Part shown: positions 14,611-22,105 of the stretch, piece by piece
How the letters are laid out: each line of letters opens with the position of its first letter
How positions within the stretch are numbered: position 1 is the stretch's first letter
Assembly: GCA_900770705.1 (NCBI GenBank)
Contig: CAAGLF010000049.1
Location: 1-22,986, forward strand
DNA length: 22,986 nucleotides
Origin: Bacteroidaceae bacterium
Lineage (GTDB): Bacteria > Bacteroidota > Bacteroidia > Bacteroidales > Bacteroidaceae
Direction: 5' to 3'
Made by a program: the position numbers and the translations under genes
The notes under the pieces: model-generated
The model's input: only the letters and a program-made list of their open reading frames with translations
What the model was told of the DNA's origin: nothing
Databases searched by the model: none

Positions 14611-15747
14611 TCAGTTTCTGAAGCTCTGGCCGGCGTATTCCTCGGCCAGGCGTATGGCTTCCTCGGCGATGTCGGAGGCGGCGTTGGGCTTGGCGAGTTT
14701 CTGGATGTTGGCCGCCAGCTGTTGCAGCCTGTCGGGCTGTCCTACGGTGTTGATGGCCAGCGGCAGGAGCGTACGCCGTGCCTCGTCGTCGGGCACATAG
14801 AGTGCCGCGTCGTGCTCCACGAGCGCCAGTGCGTTCTTGGTCTGATGGTCTTCGGCCACGTTCGGCGACGGCACGAGTACCACGGGTTTGCCCAGCAGGC
14901 AGAATTCGGAAATGCTGCCTGCGCCAGCTCTTGAGATGACGAGGTCGGCAGCCTTGTAGGCGCTATCCATATTGCTCAGGAAGTCGTAGACTTTCAAGTT
15001 GGCGGCCTGACCGCGCTGGCGGAGGTTTTCGATGATTTCTTCGTGGTAGAATTTTCCTGTCTGCCAGAGGAACTGCACGCTGGTCTGCTGCTTGATGAGC
15101 CCGAGGTTGTCGAGAACACTCTCGTTGAGCGTTCTCGCGCCGAGCGAACCGCCGACAATGAGCACGGTGCGCTTTGCCGGGTCGAGCCCGTAGGCGGTCA
15201 GGGCTTCTTCCCGGGTGATGGTGCTGCCGGTCAGGTTCTGCCGCACGGGGTTGCCGGTGAAAACGATTTTTTCCTGTGGGAAGAAGCGTTCCATCCCGTC
15301 GTAGGCCACGCATATCTTGCGGGCTTTGCGGGCCAGGAGCTTGTTGGTGACGCCGGCGTAGGAGTTCTGTTCCTGTATGAGGGTGGGAATGCCGGCTTGT
15401 TCGGTCATATTCATGGCAGGACCGCTGGCATAGCCGCCTACGCCCACGCCCACGTGCGGGGCGAAGTCGCGAATGACTTTTTCTGCCATTCTGCGGCTCT
15501 TCATCAGCTTCCAGAGCACGCTTACGTTCTTCAGCAGATTTTTTCTGTCGAAGCCGGCCACGGGCAAACCCACGATTTCATACCCTGCAGCGGGCACTCG
15601 CTGCATTTCCATTCTACCTTCTGCTCCTACGAAGAGGATACGTGCGCCGGGCACCTTGCTCCGGATGGCGTTGGCGATGGAAATGGCGGGAAAGATGTGG
15701 CCGCCCGTTCCGCCGCCGCTGATAAGCACTCTCAATTCGTCTGTCAT
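14611..15747 (-). CDS. murG: Undecaprenyl-PP-MurNAc-pentapeptide GlcNAc transferase MurG
   Basis: A 378-residue peripheral membrane glycosyltransferase of the GT28 family that adds GlcNAc to lipid I to make lipid II. The N-terminus has RVLISGGGTGGHIFPAISIA, with the GGGTGGH donor/acceptor loop at residues 11-17, and a second glycine-rich stretch VGVGGYASGPAMN near residue 100. The C-terminal domain holds VLIVGGSLGARTLN and, near the end, SRAGAGSISEFCLLGKPVVL and PNVAEDHQTKNA, the UDP-GlcNAc-binding region. The open frame extends 27 codons further (to 15828), but those residues do not match MurG; the start at 15747 puts the glycine loop in its normal place. It is the first dcw gene here; ftsW, its usual upstream neighbour, is missing and cydB lies there instead. 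Confidence 0.96.
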   Translation of the reverse strand: MTDELRVLISGGGTGGHIFPAISIANAIRSKVPGARILFVGAEGRMEMQRVPAAGYEIVGLPVAGFDRKNLLKNVSVLWKLMKSRRMAEKVIRDFAPHVGVGVGGYASGPAMNMTEQAGIPTLIQEQNSYAGVTNKLLARKARKICVAYDGMERFFPQEKIVFTGNPVRQNLTGSTITREEALTAYGLDPAKRTVLIVGGSLGARTLNESVLDNLGLIKQQTSVQFLWQTGKFYHEEIIENLRQRGQAANLKVYDFLSNMDSAYKAADLVISRAGAGSISEFCLLGKPVVLVPSPNVAEDHQTKNALALVEHDAALYVPDDEARRTLLPLAINTVGQPDRLQQLAANIQKLAKPNAASDIAEEAIRLAEEYAGQSFRN

Positions 15748-15774
15748 TTTTCCTGTTGGCTCTGTTGTAACGAG

Positions 15775-15782
15775 CAAAAATA
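15775..15782 (-). promoter_or_regulatory. Possible -7 element upstream of murG
   Basis: On the minus strand this reads TATTTTTG, an exact TAnnTTTG match, 28 bases before the murG start codon. No TTTG is seen at the -33 distance. A promoter is expected somewhere in the 473-base gap because the preceding unit ends in a terminator hairpin, and this is the best candidate I can see. Confidence 0.4.
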
Positions 15783-15945
15783 GTAATAAATTTTCTGAAT
15801 GGCACGGCTTTTCCCGAAAAATATGCACGCGGGCGCGGTTTCTATGTAGGTGGCGATTTTTCTCCAGAAGGAAAATTTAACGTCTGCCTGTAAAGTTTAA
15901 GCCTTATGCCTTCGTACGAAATCCGGGAAGCCGCCTCTCTCTTTC

Positions 15946-16050
15946 TTTTTGCGGCCGTATTTTTCCGAACCTCCGATGTAAGAGAGGCAACAAGGCCCGA
16001 AGTTCTGTCAATGTCCGCAGTTTTTTTCGGTGAAACCGCCAGTTTTCTGC
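15946..16050. repeat. Possible degenerate 21-bp-unit array upstream of murG
   Basis: At 21-base steps from 15946, GC cores recur near the same phase: TTTTTGCGGCCGTATTTTTCC minus its last base gives the best unit (15946-15965), then CCTCCGATG, GGCCCGAAG, TGTCCGCAG and AACCGCCAG. The first unit matches the third unit of array B at about 17 of 21 positions; later ones are weak. A further unit-like TTTTTCTCCAGAAGGAAAAT is at 15857. The region has no gene. This could be a decayed copy of the family or chance in an A/T- and GC-patchy spacer. Confidence 0.3.
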
Positions 16051-16068
16051 GCAGGTAGGTGCAAGAAT

Positions 16069-16105
16069 ATAGGGAGAAAGGCCGTAAGAAAGCCTTTCTC
16101 CCTAT
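16069..16105 (-). terminator. Terminator downstream of cydB
   Basis: A perfect 14-bp stem (16069-16082 with 16092-16105, arm ATAGGGAGAAAGGC) with a nine-base loop. On the minus strand it is followed by ATTCTTGC, a modest T stretch. It lies 115 bases after the cydB stop and probably ends the SpmA/B-to-cydB transcript before the murG promoter region. Confidence 0.72.
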
Positions 16106-16220
16106 CTCTGTAACAAAGTTACACAATAAGAACGGTTCCCGCAAGCGGAAGTTTTGTTTTATTAACTCTCTGCTGCGCGAAGATCCGGGGTGTGGATTTT
16201 TCCTGTCGCGCCGCGGAAGT

Positions 16221-17369
16221 CTAATAGTGGTGTTCGTCCTTCTCCAGCTCGTCGTGCGTCAGCTTGCGTCGGTCAATGGCATACCAGGCATAGGCGATGT
16301 AGGCCAGTACAAGGGGGATGAGGAGCGATACGAGGCTCATCGTCTGCAGCGTGAACTCGCTGGCGGAACTGTTGGCGATGGTAAGCGAGCTTTGCAGGTC
16401 GGCCGTCGACGGATAGTAGCATGTATGGTTCCATCCCGCCGTGAGCAGAATGGCGGTCACGGCCAGCACTGTGCCTATACCCGTGGGCCAGATGGCTTTC
16501 TGCGCGTTGCCTTTCCCCAGGAGGGCGGCCACGCCTGTCAGTACGCAGGCCACACCGACCAGGAGTACCACCAACACTTCAGGGCGCGCACAAAGCGTCT
16601 GCAGGAAGTGGTAAGGGCTGCGTACAATCTCTCCCGTCGACGGTAGCTCCGCGAAACCGGTGAGTAGGGACAGGCAAACGAGCCATCCCACGAAGAAAAT
16701 CAGGAAAAGCACGGCGTTGCCCAGCGCTGCCCGCCGGAAACGCGGCTGCAGCGCCTCGTCGGACACGTTGTTCAGCAGATAAAGTCCGCCCAGCAGCCTG
16801 CTCAGGAATACCAGCGCGAAGCCCGGCAGGAGATTCACGGGGTTGGCCAGCGCTTCGAGCCCGTGCCAGGAGTTTGTCCAGCGGCTGATGGCCGGCAGGA
16901 GGCTGTCGCCCACCACTTCCTTGTCGATGACAAACGCGGAGCCCGTGAAAAACGTCCCTACGGCCACCCCGATCAGAAAAGGGCCGGCCAAACCGTTGAA
17001 TACCAGGAAGCCGCGATAAACCTTCCGGCCGAACACATTGCCTTCCTTCGACTGGAATTCATAAGCCACGGCTTGAAGCACGAAACTCAGCAGGATAGCC
17101 ATCCATACCCAGTAGGCACCGCCGAAGCTCGTGCTGTAAAAGAGTGGGAAGCTGGCGAAAAATGCACCGCCGAAGGTGACGAGCGTCGTAAACGTGAACT
17201 CCCATTTTCTTCCCGTGGAGTTGACGATGAGTTGTCGCTCCCTTTCGTCGCGTCCGAGGGAGAAAATAAAGGTGTTGGCGCCTTGCACGAACAGCAGGAA
17301 CACCAGAATGCCGCCGAGCAGCGACAGGAGAAACCACCAATAGTGCTGTAAGAAAGAATAAGTTATCAT
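16221..17369 (-). CDS. cydB: Cytochrome bd quinol oxidase subunit II CydB
   Basis: A 382-residue polytopic membrane subunit of the bd-type terminal oxidase, which couples quinol oxidation to oxygen reduction with high oxygen affinity. Nine or so hydrophobic helices are visible, beginning with HYWWFLLSLLGGILVFLLFV and a QGANTFIF segment corresponding to the family's QGGQ-type region. The N-terminal helices are followed by a short soluble loop with RDERERQLIVNSTGRKWEF, also typical of the Bacteroidetes form; CydB binds no haem itself but stabilises the complex. The C-terminus ends in a charged segment (DRRKLTHDELEKDEHHY region). It follows cydA by 73 bases on the same strand and is the last gene of its transcription unit. 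Confidence 0.93.
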   Translation of the reverse strand: MITYSFLQHYWWFLLSLLGGILVFLLFVQGANTFIFSLGRDERERQLIVNSTGRKWEFTFTTLVTFGGAFFASFPLFYSTSFGGAYWVWMAILLSFVLQAVAYEFQSKEGNVFGRKVYRGFLVFNGLAGPFLIGVAVGTFFTGSAFVIDKEVVGDSLLPAISRWTNSWHGLEALANPVNLLPGFALVFLSRLLGGLYLLNNVSDEALQPRFRRAALGNAVLFLIFFVGWLVCLSLLTGFAELPSTGEIVRSPYHFLQTLCARPEVLVVLLVGVACVLTGVAALLGKGNAQKAIWPTGIGTVLAVTAILLTAGWNHTCYYPSTADLQSSLTIANSSASEFTLQTMSLVSLLIPLVLAYIAYAWYAIDRRKLTHDELEKDEHHY

Positions 17370-17442
17370 AACTGGCTGTTTTTATAGGGTTGAAAGCTGT
17401 GCTGACGTGCCGGAAGGCGGGGTATCCGCCCCGGCTGGCCGG

Positions 17443-18927
17443 CTAATCGATGTCGTTGGCGCGGATGGCCCGCCACATAATGCGTATTTCGGCTGCCAAC
17501 AGTATGGTGAAAAGTACTGCAAAGAGCACAAAGGTGGTCGTGACGCTGGCCGGCGACAGGCTGGAGACGCCTGCACCTACGGGCAGAAGATCCTGTATCG
17601 CCCAGGGCTGACGGCCTACCTCGGCGACAACCCATCCGGCCTGCTGCACCAGATAGACTGCCGGCACGCTCCACATGCCTATGTGCAGCAGCCAGCGCTT
17701 TTCGGCCAAGGTATTTTTTCTTCCGAACCACCCCATCAGCAGCAGCACGAGGAAAAGGGCGCTTCCGCCGCCCACCATCACGCGGAACGACCAGTAAACC
17801 AGTGGTACGTTGGGCACGAGCTCTTCCGGCTCCGAGATATATCCGTATCCGAAGCAGGCCTGGTTTTCCTTGAGCCTCTGCAGCGCGGCGGCTGTGGCGG
17901 CCGGGTCGCTGTCCTTGGTCTGTCGATATTCGCGGAAGGCCTGAAGCGCCAGTTTTCCGCGCTCCATTTTTTCGGTGGCGGCGGGAATGCTGACTCCTTG
18001 GGCGTTGGTGTATCCTTTCTCCAGGATATCCTCGATTCCCGGCACGAAACCATTGACGTCGTGGGTGGCCAGCAGGCTGAGCAGGCCCGGAATTTCCACG
18101 CCCGGCACGATGGAGAACGGAGCGGCCGTGCCGCCTTTCTGCAAGCCCTCGGCAGCGGCCAGTTTCATCGGTTGCGTCTTGGCGATGTCTACGCCGCTCT
18201 GGTCGCCCGTGCCCATCACGAGGACGGCCGACACGATACCTACCACTGAGGCCACGCGAATGCTCACGGAGGCCAGCTTGGTGTTGCGTTCCCGCAACAA
18301 ATACCAGCTGCTCACGCCGATAACGAAGATGGCGCCCAACATCCAGCAGCTTGACACCGTGTGACAGAATTTCAGGATGGCGGTGGGCTGGAAGGCCACG
18401 GCGCAAAAGTCCATCATCTCATTCCTGACGGTGTCGGCGTTGAAGGAATGTCCGACGGGGTGCTGCATCCAACTGTTTGCCACCAAGATCCACCAGGCGG
18501 AGAGCGTGGCTCCTGCGCCGGTGAGCCAGGTGGAAGCGAGGTGGAAGCCCTTGCCTACCTTTTCCCAGCCGAAAAACATCACGGCGATGAAGGTGGATTC
18601 CATAAAGAAGGCCACAATGCCTTCGATGGCCAGGGGAGCGCCGAATATGTCGCCCACAAACCAGGAATAGTTGCTCCAATTCGTGCCGAACTCGAACTCC
18701 AGTATGATTCCCGTGGCGACTCCGACGGCAAAGTTGATACCAAAGATTTTTTGCCAGAACCTGGTGACTTGTTTCAGGTGTTCTCCGCCGCGTCTGACGT
18801 AAAGCGTTTCCATGATGCCCATTATCAGCGCGAGTCCGAGCGTGAGCGGGACGAATAGCCAGTGGTAACAGGCTGTTAGCGCGAACTGCGCGCGCGACAA
18901 GTCCAATAAAGAATTGAGTAAGGTCAT
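17443..18927 (-). CDS. cydA: Cytochrome bd quinol oxidase subunit I CydA
   Basis: A 494-residue inner-membrane subunit that carries the haems b558, b595 and d. Visible ligands and motifs: His22 (LTACYHWLF) for the distal haem, Glu102 and Glu110 in EGIVAFFMES for proton delivery, His189 (LKFCHTVSS) and Met384 (WSFRVMVGGG) for haem b558, and the GRQPW motif at 438-442. The quinol loop starts with GDQSG (241-245) and keeps the lysine and glutamate of KLAAAE (255-260); it lacks the long C-terminal insertion of the Escherichia coli type. About nine membrane helices are seen. The start follows an ACTATGAC context and lies 12 bases after the DUF4492 gene. A bd oxidase fits an anaerobe or microaerophile that meets traces of oxygen. 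Confidence 0.96.
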   Translation of the reverse strand: MTLLNSLLDLSRAQFALTACYHWLFVPLTLGLALIMGIMETLYVRRGGEHLKQVTRFWQKIFGINFAVGVATGIILEFEFGTNWSNYSWFVGDIFGAPLAIEGIVAFFMESTFIAVMFFGWEKVGKGFHLASTWLTGAGATLSAWWILVANSWMQHPVGHSFNADTVRNEMMDFCAVAFQPTAILKFCHTVSSCWMLGAIFVIGVSSWYLLRERNTKLASVSIRVASVVGIVSAVLVMGTGDQSGVDIAKTQPMKLAAAEGLQKGGTAAPFSIVPGVEIPGLLSLLATHDVNGFVPGIEDILEKGYTNAQGVSIPAATEKMERGKLALQAFREYRQTKDSDPAATAAALQRLKENQACFGYGYISEPEELVPNVPLVYWSFRVMVGGGSALFLVLLLMGWFGRKNTLAEKRWLLHIGMWSVPAVYLVQQAGWVVAEVGRQPWAIQDLLPVGAGVSSLSPASVTTTFVLFAVLFTILLAAEIRIMWRAIRANDID

Positions 18928-18939
18928 AGTTGTTGGGAT

Positions 18940-19194
18940 TTAAGGGGTTTCAGTCTTTGTTACCGGCGGGTGAGGCTGCATAGTGGCGGTGTCTCCGCAG
19001 AGTTCTGTGGCCACTACCTCGCTTTTTTCGGTGTCTGTCATTCCTTTCAGGCGGGGCTGGAAAAGAAACAGGCGCAAGATAATGAAAATTATGAACAGTT
19101 TTATGAGAATCAGCACCCAAAGTGTGCGTCCCCACGTCATTTCGCGGAAACCGGTGCGGTAGAAGTGCCAGATATGTCGGATGTAGGACGTCAT
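18940..19194 (-). CDS. DUF4492 small membrane protein upstream of cydA
   Basis: An 84-residue protein with one membrane helix (residues about 24-46, GRTLWVLILIKLFIIFIILRLFLF) preceded by HFYRTGFREMTWG, the hallmark of the DUF4492 family, in which FY-GF-MT-GKTLW-type residues are conserved. The tail, from about residue 55, is polar and variable. DUF4492 genes are known to sit directly upstream of cydA in Bacteroidetes, as here with a 12-base gap, so a role in assembly or stability of the bd oxidase is a fair inference, by analogy with small subunits such as CydX in proteobacteria, to which it shows no obvious sequence similarity. Function not established. Confidence 0.85.
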   Translation of the reverse strand: MTSYIRHIWHFYRTGFREMTWGRTLWVLILIKLFIIFIILRLFLFQPRLKGMTDTEKSEVVATELCGDTATMQPHPPVTKTETP

Positions 19195-19215
19195 AGTGGG
19201 GCTGTGGGCAGGGCG

Positions 19216-20577
19216 TCAGCCGTTGTCCGCTGTGGTGGGTCGGTAGATGAGTGTCCGGCGGCGGTCGGGACGGAAGAGAGTGGCGGCCACGCGGCGGAGT
19301 TCTTCGGCCGTGACGGCTTCTATGGCGGCGCAGATGTCGCCTTGTCGCCTGATGGTGCCGTACCAGGCGTAGCTTTTTGCCATTGCGATGGCGCTGCTTT
19401 CGCGGTTCTCGGCGGCAATACCGATTTGTCCGCAGAGTTGCTGCTTGGCGGCGGCCAGTGCGGTCGGTGAGAGCGTCTCGGTGGCCAGTTTCTCCAGCTC
19501 CCGTTCGAGCAGGCGGCGGCAACGGCCCACGTCCTCGGCGTCACAACCGAAATAAACGTACCAAATACCGCAGTCGGGGTAGAACGTCAGATAGGAGTCC
19601 ACGCTATATACGAGTCCGGCTTTCTCCCGCAGGCGTTGGTTCAGCCTGGAGTTCATTCCCGGGCCGCCCAGCAGATTGTTGAGCAGCAGCAGGGCGTGTC
19701 TGTCCGCGCTGCGTCCGCCTACGGTCGTGGCACCGCAGACTACGTGGGCCTGATGAATCGGTTTCTCCACGATACGCTCGCTTTCCCCGTAGGTCGGCGG
19801 AAATACTTCCGAGGTAGGAAAAATTTCTGCGGCGAAAAATTTTTTTTCTGCGGCTGAAATTTTTTTTTCAGCCGAGGTTCTCGTTTCTATCGTGGCGGCT
19901 CCCCCGAATACCTCTTTGGAAAGCATTCTCAACAGGGTGGAGAAGGCCACGTTGCCCGTGGCAAAGAATACGGCGTTGCCCGGCCGATAGTGGCGGCGGG
20001 CGAAGCGCAGGGCGTCGGCCGTGGTATAGGTGCGCAGGCGGTCGGGAGTGCCGAGTATGTCCCTGCCCAGCGGATGTTTGGCGAAGGCCAACGCCTCGAA
20101 CTCGTCGAAAATCAGTTCTGCCGGGGTGTCGCGGTAGCTTTCTATCTCGTCGCAGATGACTTCCACTTCCTTGCGGATTTCCCGCTCGGGGTAAGTGCTG
20201 CGGAACACGATGTCGGAGAGTACATCCACGGCTCTGCGCACGTCTTTCCGCAGGATGGTGGCGTAATATACCGTCTCCTGCTTGTTGGTGTAGGCGTTCA
20301 GGTCGCCTCCCACGCGCTCCAGACCGTTGGAGATGTGTATGGCCCGACGTTTCTCCGTGCCTTTGAAGGACATGTGCTCGATAAAGTGCGCCATCCCCGC
20401 GTCCGGCGTGTCTTCGTGGCGGGTACCGGCCTTTACGAGGTAGCCCAGGTGGACGACTTCGCTGTCTGTTGCCTCGAACACCACGCTGAGGGCTCCTTTG
20501 GCCAGCAGCTGCGGGTCGGTGGGCGTGATGGTGGCGGTTGCAATGCCGCGCGGAGAGGGTGGGAAGGCGTTGCTCAT
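19216..20577 (-). CDS. M16 (insulinase/MPP-like) zinc metallopeptidase carrying a repeat-derived insert
   Basis: A 453-residue peptidase of family M16. The inverted zinc motif HFIEH is at residues 64-68 (His64, Glu67, His68) and the distal ligand is Glu144 in EVEVICDEIESYRD. Flanking motifs GMAHFIEHMSFKGT and LNAYTNKQETVYYA are standard, and the second half has GGPGMNSRLNQRLREKAGLVY, the family's substrate-clamp region, so the active site looks intact. No signal peptide is seen, so it is probably cytoplasmic. Residues 231-265 are foreign in character: five heptapeptides, including KKISAAE, KKFFAAE and IFPTSEV, encoded exactly by the five 21-base units of array D. The insert lies in the linker between the two halves, just before EKPIHQAHVV, where extra length is likely tolerated. 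Neighbours are the flippase (25-base gap) and DUF4492. Confidence 0.93.
   Translation of the reverse strand: MSNAFPPSPRGIATATITPTDPQLLAKGALSVVFEATDSEVVHLGYLVKAGTRHEDTPDAGMAHFIEHMSFKGTEKRRAIHISNGLERVGGDLNAYTNKQETVYYATILRKDVRRAVDVLSDIVFRSTYPEREIRKEVEVICDEIESYRDTPAELIFDEFEALAFAKHPLGRDILGTPDRLRTYTTADALRFARRHYRPGNAVFFATGNVAFSTLLRMLSKEVFGGAATIETRTSAEKKISAAEKKFFAAEIFPTSEVFPPTYGESERIVEKPIHQAHVVCGATTVGGRSADRHALLLLNNLLGGPGMNSRLNQRLREKAGLVYSVDSYLTFYPDCGIWYVYFGCDAEDVGRCRRLLERELEKLATETLSPTALAAAKQQLCGQIGIAAENRESSAIAMAKSYAWYGTIRRQGDICAAIEAVTAEELRRVAATLFRPDRRRTLIYRPTTADNG
19783..19887. repeat. 21-bp-unit array D, in frame inside the M16 peptidase gene
   Basis: Exactly five units start at 19783, 19804, 19825, 19846 and 19867, with cores TTCCCCGTAGGTCGGCGG, TACTTCCGAGGTAGGAA, TTCTGCGGCGAAAAA, TTCTGCGGCTGAAA and TTCAGCCGAGG. 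Units 3 and 4 are nearly identical to each other. Units 4 and 5 can pair (CGGCTGAAA at 19851-19859 with TTTCAGCCG at 19866-19874). The array edges coincide with codon boundaries of the peptidase gene, and 105 bases is a multiple of three, so the reading frame is kept. Confidence 0.88.
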
Positions 20578-20602
20578 ATTTTCCGGTCGGGATAGTGGCT
20601 GC

Positions 20603-22075
20603 TTAGTGGCTGCGGCGTCGTGAAAGCTTGGCCAGAATGTCGCCTATGGGCAGGTCGTGGTAGCACACATGCAGCACAAAGGCCGCGATGCAGGCCGTGT
20701 TCAGTCCCAGGCGGAGCCAGGAGTTGTCGATATATTGCTTTCCGGCTGTCATCACGGCGTAGAAGAAGGCCGTAATGCCGACGTAGACGAAAATACTGCC
20801 GAGCGGATAGCGGATGGGATAGTACTTCTGTCCGAATATATAGGACAAAAGCATAGCGGTACCGTAGCCCGCAACGCCTGCCCAGGCACAAGCCATAAAT
20901 CCGAAGGTGGGAATGAAGACGATGTTCACCGTCACGAGCACTATGCAGCCGATACCGCTGAACCAGGCGCCCCAAATCGTGCGGTCCGTCAGCTTATACC
21001 AGAAAGACAGGTTGAAATAGACGCCCATCAGTATCTCTGCCACCATTACCACGGGCACAGCCTTCAGCCCGGGCCAGTAGTCGGGGGCGATGATGTACTT
21101 GAGAATGTCTAAGTAGCCGATAACGACGAGAAAGGCCAGGAGCGTGAAAATTAGGAAGAACTTCATCGCGCGGGCGTACGTTGCCCGATGGTCTTGCTCC
21201 TTGGCACCGGCAAATACAAAGGGCTCGTACGCATATCGGAAGGCCTGTGTAATCATTGCCATAATCATAGCGATTTTCACCGAGGCGCCGTAAATGCCGA
21301 GCTGCACCTTGCCCTCCGCTCCGGCCACGATACGCGGAAATATCATCTTGTCGGCCGTTTGGTTCAGTATGCCGCAGATGCCTAACACGAGGATAGGCCA
21401 GCTGTAGGCCAGCATACGCCGGAACAGCGCCTTGTCGAAACGCCAGGGAAAGCCCGTCAGCTCGCGCCGGAAGCAGAAAGTGATGACGCTCGTGCAGAAA
21501 AGATTGATGGCAAAGGTGTAGCCCACGTGTATCCCGAACCTTCCGCCGCTTATGGCCGGGAGAAGCAGGAAAAACACGAGGTTGAGCGTGATGTTCAGGG
21601 CGATAAACAGCAGTTTCAGCGCGGCAAACTTGAGGGGGCGCTTCTGAAACCGGAGGTAGGCGAAGGGAATGCACTGAAAGGCGTCGATGGCGACACATAC
21701 GGCCATCATCCACACGTATTCGGGGTGGGAAGCATAGCCCAGGGCCACACTGAGCGGTCCGAGCAGGGCGAAAACCAGCGCCACGAAGCCCAGACCGACG
21801 CCGCCCACGGCGATCAGCGTCGTGGAGTATACGGTACGGGCGTCTTCCCCGGCCTTGTTGACGAATCGGAAGAAGGTAGTCTCCATTCCGAACGTCAGCA
21901 GCACGAGCAGCACGGCGACATAACTGTAAATCTCCGTGATGACGCCGTATCCGCCCGTGGAAGCGGCCAGTGTGGCCGTATAAAGCGGCACGAGCAGGTA
22001 GTTCAGGAATCTTCCGATGATACTGCTGAGGCCGTAGATGGCCGTGTCTTTTGCCAGTGACTTGAGGTTTGCCAT
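20603..22075 (-). CDS. Wzx-like oligosaccharide flippase (polysaccharide biosynthesis protein)
   Basis: A 490-residue membrane protein of the MOP superfamily, which flips lipid-linked glycans across the inner membrane. It begins MANLKSLAKDTAIYGLSSII, with the GRFLNYLLVPLYTATLA first-helix region usual for polysaccharide_synt flippases, and shows some 14 hydrophobic segments over its whole length. The FGMETTFFRFVNKAG stretch and the YSWPILVLGICGILNQTADK segment (domain repeat, start of the second half) are typical of the Bacteroidetes branch. No glycosyltransferase gene adjoins it, so the substrate (capsule, O-antigen or another cell-surface glycan) cannot be told. A lipid II flippase role is not indicated by sequence, although the window does lack MurJ. 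It lies 30 bases after the SpmA/B-like gene and 25 before the M16 peptidase. Confidence 0.9.
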   Translation of the reverse strand: MANLKSLAKDTAIYGLSSIIGRFLNYLLVPLYTATLAASTGGYGVITEIYSYVAVLLVLLTFGMETTFFRFVNKAGEDARTVYSTTLIAVGGVGLGFVALVFALLGPLSVALGYASHPEYVWMMAVCVAIDAFQCIPFAYLRFQKRPLKFAALKLLFIALNITLNLVFFLLLPAISGGRFGIHVGYTFAINLFCTSVITFCFRRELTGFPWRFDKALFRRMLAYSWPILVLGICGILNQTADKMIFPRIVAGAEGKVQLGIYGASVKIAMIMAMITQAFRYAYEPFVFAGAKEQDHRATYARAMKFFLIFTLLAFLVVIGYLDILKYIIAPDYWPGLKAVPVVMVAEILMGVYFNLSFWYKLTDRTIWGAWFSGIGCIVLVTVNIVFIPTFGFMACAWAGVAGYGTAMLLSYIFGQKYYPIRYPLGSIFVYVGITAFFYAVMTAGKQYIDNSWLRLGLNTACIAAFVLHVCYHDLPIGDILAKLSRRRSH

Positions 22076-22105
22076 AGTTTCTGGGAGGAACGTTTGCGTA
22101 GGTCT

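Noticed and set aside
19783..19887. CRISPR array, suggested by regular short repeats
   Set aside because: Units are contiguous, 21 bases long and variable; there are no unique spacers of constant length between identical repeats and no cas genes nearby.
19783..19887. Frameshift or assembly error in the M16 gene because of the homopolymer-rich insert
   Set aside because: The frame is continuous through the insert, its length is exactly 105 bases and conserved family sequence resumes in the same frame on both sides.
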